Notes under the pieces: model-generated
What the model was told of the DNA's origin: nothing
Database searches by the model: none
Seen by the model: the letters and a program-made list of their open reading frames with translations, nothing else
Shown here: piece by piece, positions 63,376 to 64,000 of the stretch
Position numbering within the stretch: the first letter of the stretch is position 1
Layout of the letters: each line of letters begins with the position of its first letter
Position numbers and translations under genes: made by a program
From: Candidatus Cybelea septentrionalis
GTDB lineage: Bacteria; Vulcanimicrobiota; Vulcanimicrobiia; Vulcanimicrobiales; Vulcanimicrobiaceae
Length of the DNA: 64,000 bases
Assembly (NCBI GenBank): GCA_003158175.1
Contig: PMHJ01000021.1
Span: 57,742-121,741 of the forward strand
Direction: 5' to 3'

Positions 63376-63459
63376 AGTAGCAGTAAATATAGCCCGGGAG
63401 TTTTGTCGCAACGCGTCGTAATCGTCCTTTAATCTCGGTCATACGTTAAGGAGAAGCGG

Positions 63460-64000
63460 ATGCGGTGTGCAGTAACGGCGATTCGGATATTATCGGTCGC
63501 CGGTTTCGCGCTATTATTTTCCGCCTGCAATGGCAACGGCGGCCCTTCCTCGGTGCCGCAAGCCGCAAAGAACTTTGCCGGCGGCGTTCATCGTAATGCT
63601 TCCAGCGGCAAGATCCAGCATATCGTCATTATCGTGCAGGAGAATCGCAGCTTCAACAATCTCTTCTACGGATTTCCGGGTGCCACGACCGTCAAGTACG
63701 GATACGACACCAACGGTGACAAGATCACCCTTGGGCCGATTGGGCTGGAAACGAGTTGGGATATCGAACACCAGTTGGGCGGCTTTTTAGCGGCTTGCAA
63801 TGGCACGGGCAGCTATCCCGGCACCGATTGTCAGATGAACGGTTTCGACAACGAATACTGGGGGTGCGGCTCGTGCCCGAACGCACCGTATAGCTACGTT
63901 CCGCACAGCGAAACGAAGCCATACTTCTACATGGGCAAACACTACGTTCTGGCCGACCAGATGTACGCGTCGAACCTCGATGCCAGCAGCTTCATCTCGC
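63460..64000 (+). CDS. Secreted phosphoesterase (phospholipase C/acid phosphatase superfamily), partial
   Basis: The 180 visible N-terminal residues start with a signal peptide whose lipobox-like end is LLFSACNGN. The signature IQHIVIIVQENRSFNNLFYGFPG is the metal-site start of the PF04185 phosphoesterases, in which Glu-Asn binds the active-site metals. Then come GPIGLETSWDIEHQLGGF, NGFDNEYWGCG, and YVLADQMYASNLDASSF. AAGGAG precedes ATG at 63460 by 7 bases. The gene runs past the window, so substrate and length cannot be judged. Confidence 0.88.
   Translation, partial: MRCAVTAIRILSVAGFALLFSACNGNGGPSSVPQAAKNFAGGVHRNASSGKIQHIVIIVQENRSFNNLFYGFPGATTVKYGYDTNGDKITLGPIGLETSWDIEHQLGGFLAACNGTGSYPGTDCQMNGFDNEYWGCGSCPNAPYSYVPHSETKPYFYMGKHYVLADQMYASNLDASSFIS

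Overview
This is a GC-rich, gene-dense bacterial chromosome segment from an uncultured-type terrestrial lineage. Several features together suggest a deep-branching Terrabacteria-like phylum, with Candidatus Eremiobacterota (WPS-2) my best guess. They are an OpcA-dependent glucose-6-phosphate dehydrogenase, a fused transaldolase/phosphoglucose isomerase, a very Firmicutes-like SigH, Firmicutes-like gene orders (yacL-ispD-ispF-cysE-cysS-rlmB-sigH; PASTA-rpe-thiL-rpmB-plsX; cmk-plsC-ispH), an actinobacterial/Firmicutes-type SOS box, and a dispersed short repeat. The phylum assignment is inference; a marker-gene tree would settle it.

Layout. 1-0.6 kb: end of a TolC-family gene and a decayed NTF2-like remnant. 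0.5-9.6 kb (minus strand): one pentose-phosphate operon, tkt, tal-pgi, gnd, zwf, opcA, pgl. 9.6-11.6 kb: dapD-dapC for lysine/diaminopimelate synthesis. 11.6-19.2 kb: a small charged protein, a cyclophilin, then a minus-strand group radA, formiminotransferase-like gene, M16 peptidase, aldehyde dehydrogenase, small membrane protein. 19.2-25.6 kb: cmk, plsC, ispH, polyprenyl synthase and a very large GT-C glycosyltransferase, which together make a polyprenyl carrier and probably use it. 25.7-31.7 kb: yebC, PASTA protein, rpe, thiL, rpmB, plsX, hemW. 31.7-37.8 kb: yacL-like PIN/TRAM gene, ispD, ispF, cysE, cysS, rlmB, sigH. 37.9-39.5 kb: Kelch protein, thioredoxin-like ferredoxin, VOC protein. 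39.5-44.2 kb: four tRNA genes with an HNH pseudogene and three secreted lipoproteins between them, the most accessory-looking part. 44.1-48.3 kb: TipA-like MerR regulator, Gly/Tyr-rich secreted protein, msrB, orphan molybdate/tungstate-type binding protein, glutathionyl-hydroquinone-reductase-like enzyme. 48.3-55.0 kb: a MoxR/DUF58/DUF4129/DUF4350/SpoIIM/RDD membrane cluster. 55.1-60.4 kb: an SOS mutasome operon imuA-imuB-dnaE2 behind a perfect SOS box. 60.4-64 kb: cupin, small Cys/His protein, a SpoIIE/STAS/HATPase partner-switching module, and the start of a secreted phosphoesterase.

The most striking feature is a dispersed repeat built from GTCATCCTGAGC plus GTCGAAGGATGA, seen at about 18 places. 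It does more than fill spacers. It is open in two frames and inserted in frame inside ImuA (three tandem copies), ImuB (four tandem copies plus one), DnaE2, ThiL, the M16 peptidase signal peptide and the IspD tail. In its third frame it ends genes with TCC-TGA (cmk, ispF, cysS, imuA). Elsewhere it provides the start codon or ribosome-binding sequence (opcA, ftcD-like, plsC, ispF, Kelch). In imuB the array stands where most of the Y-family palm should be.
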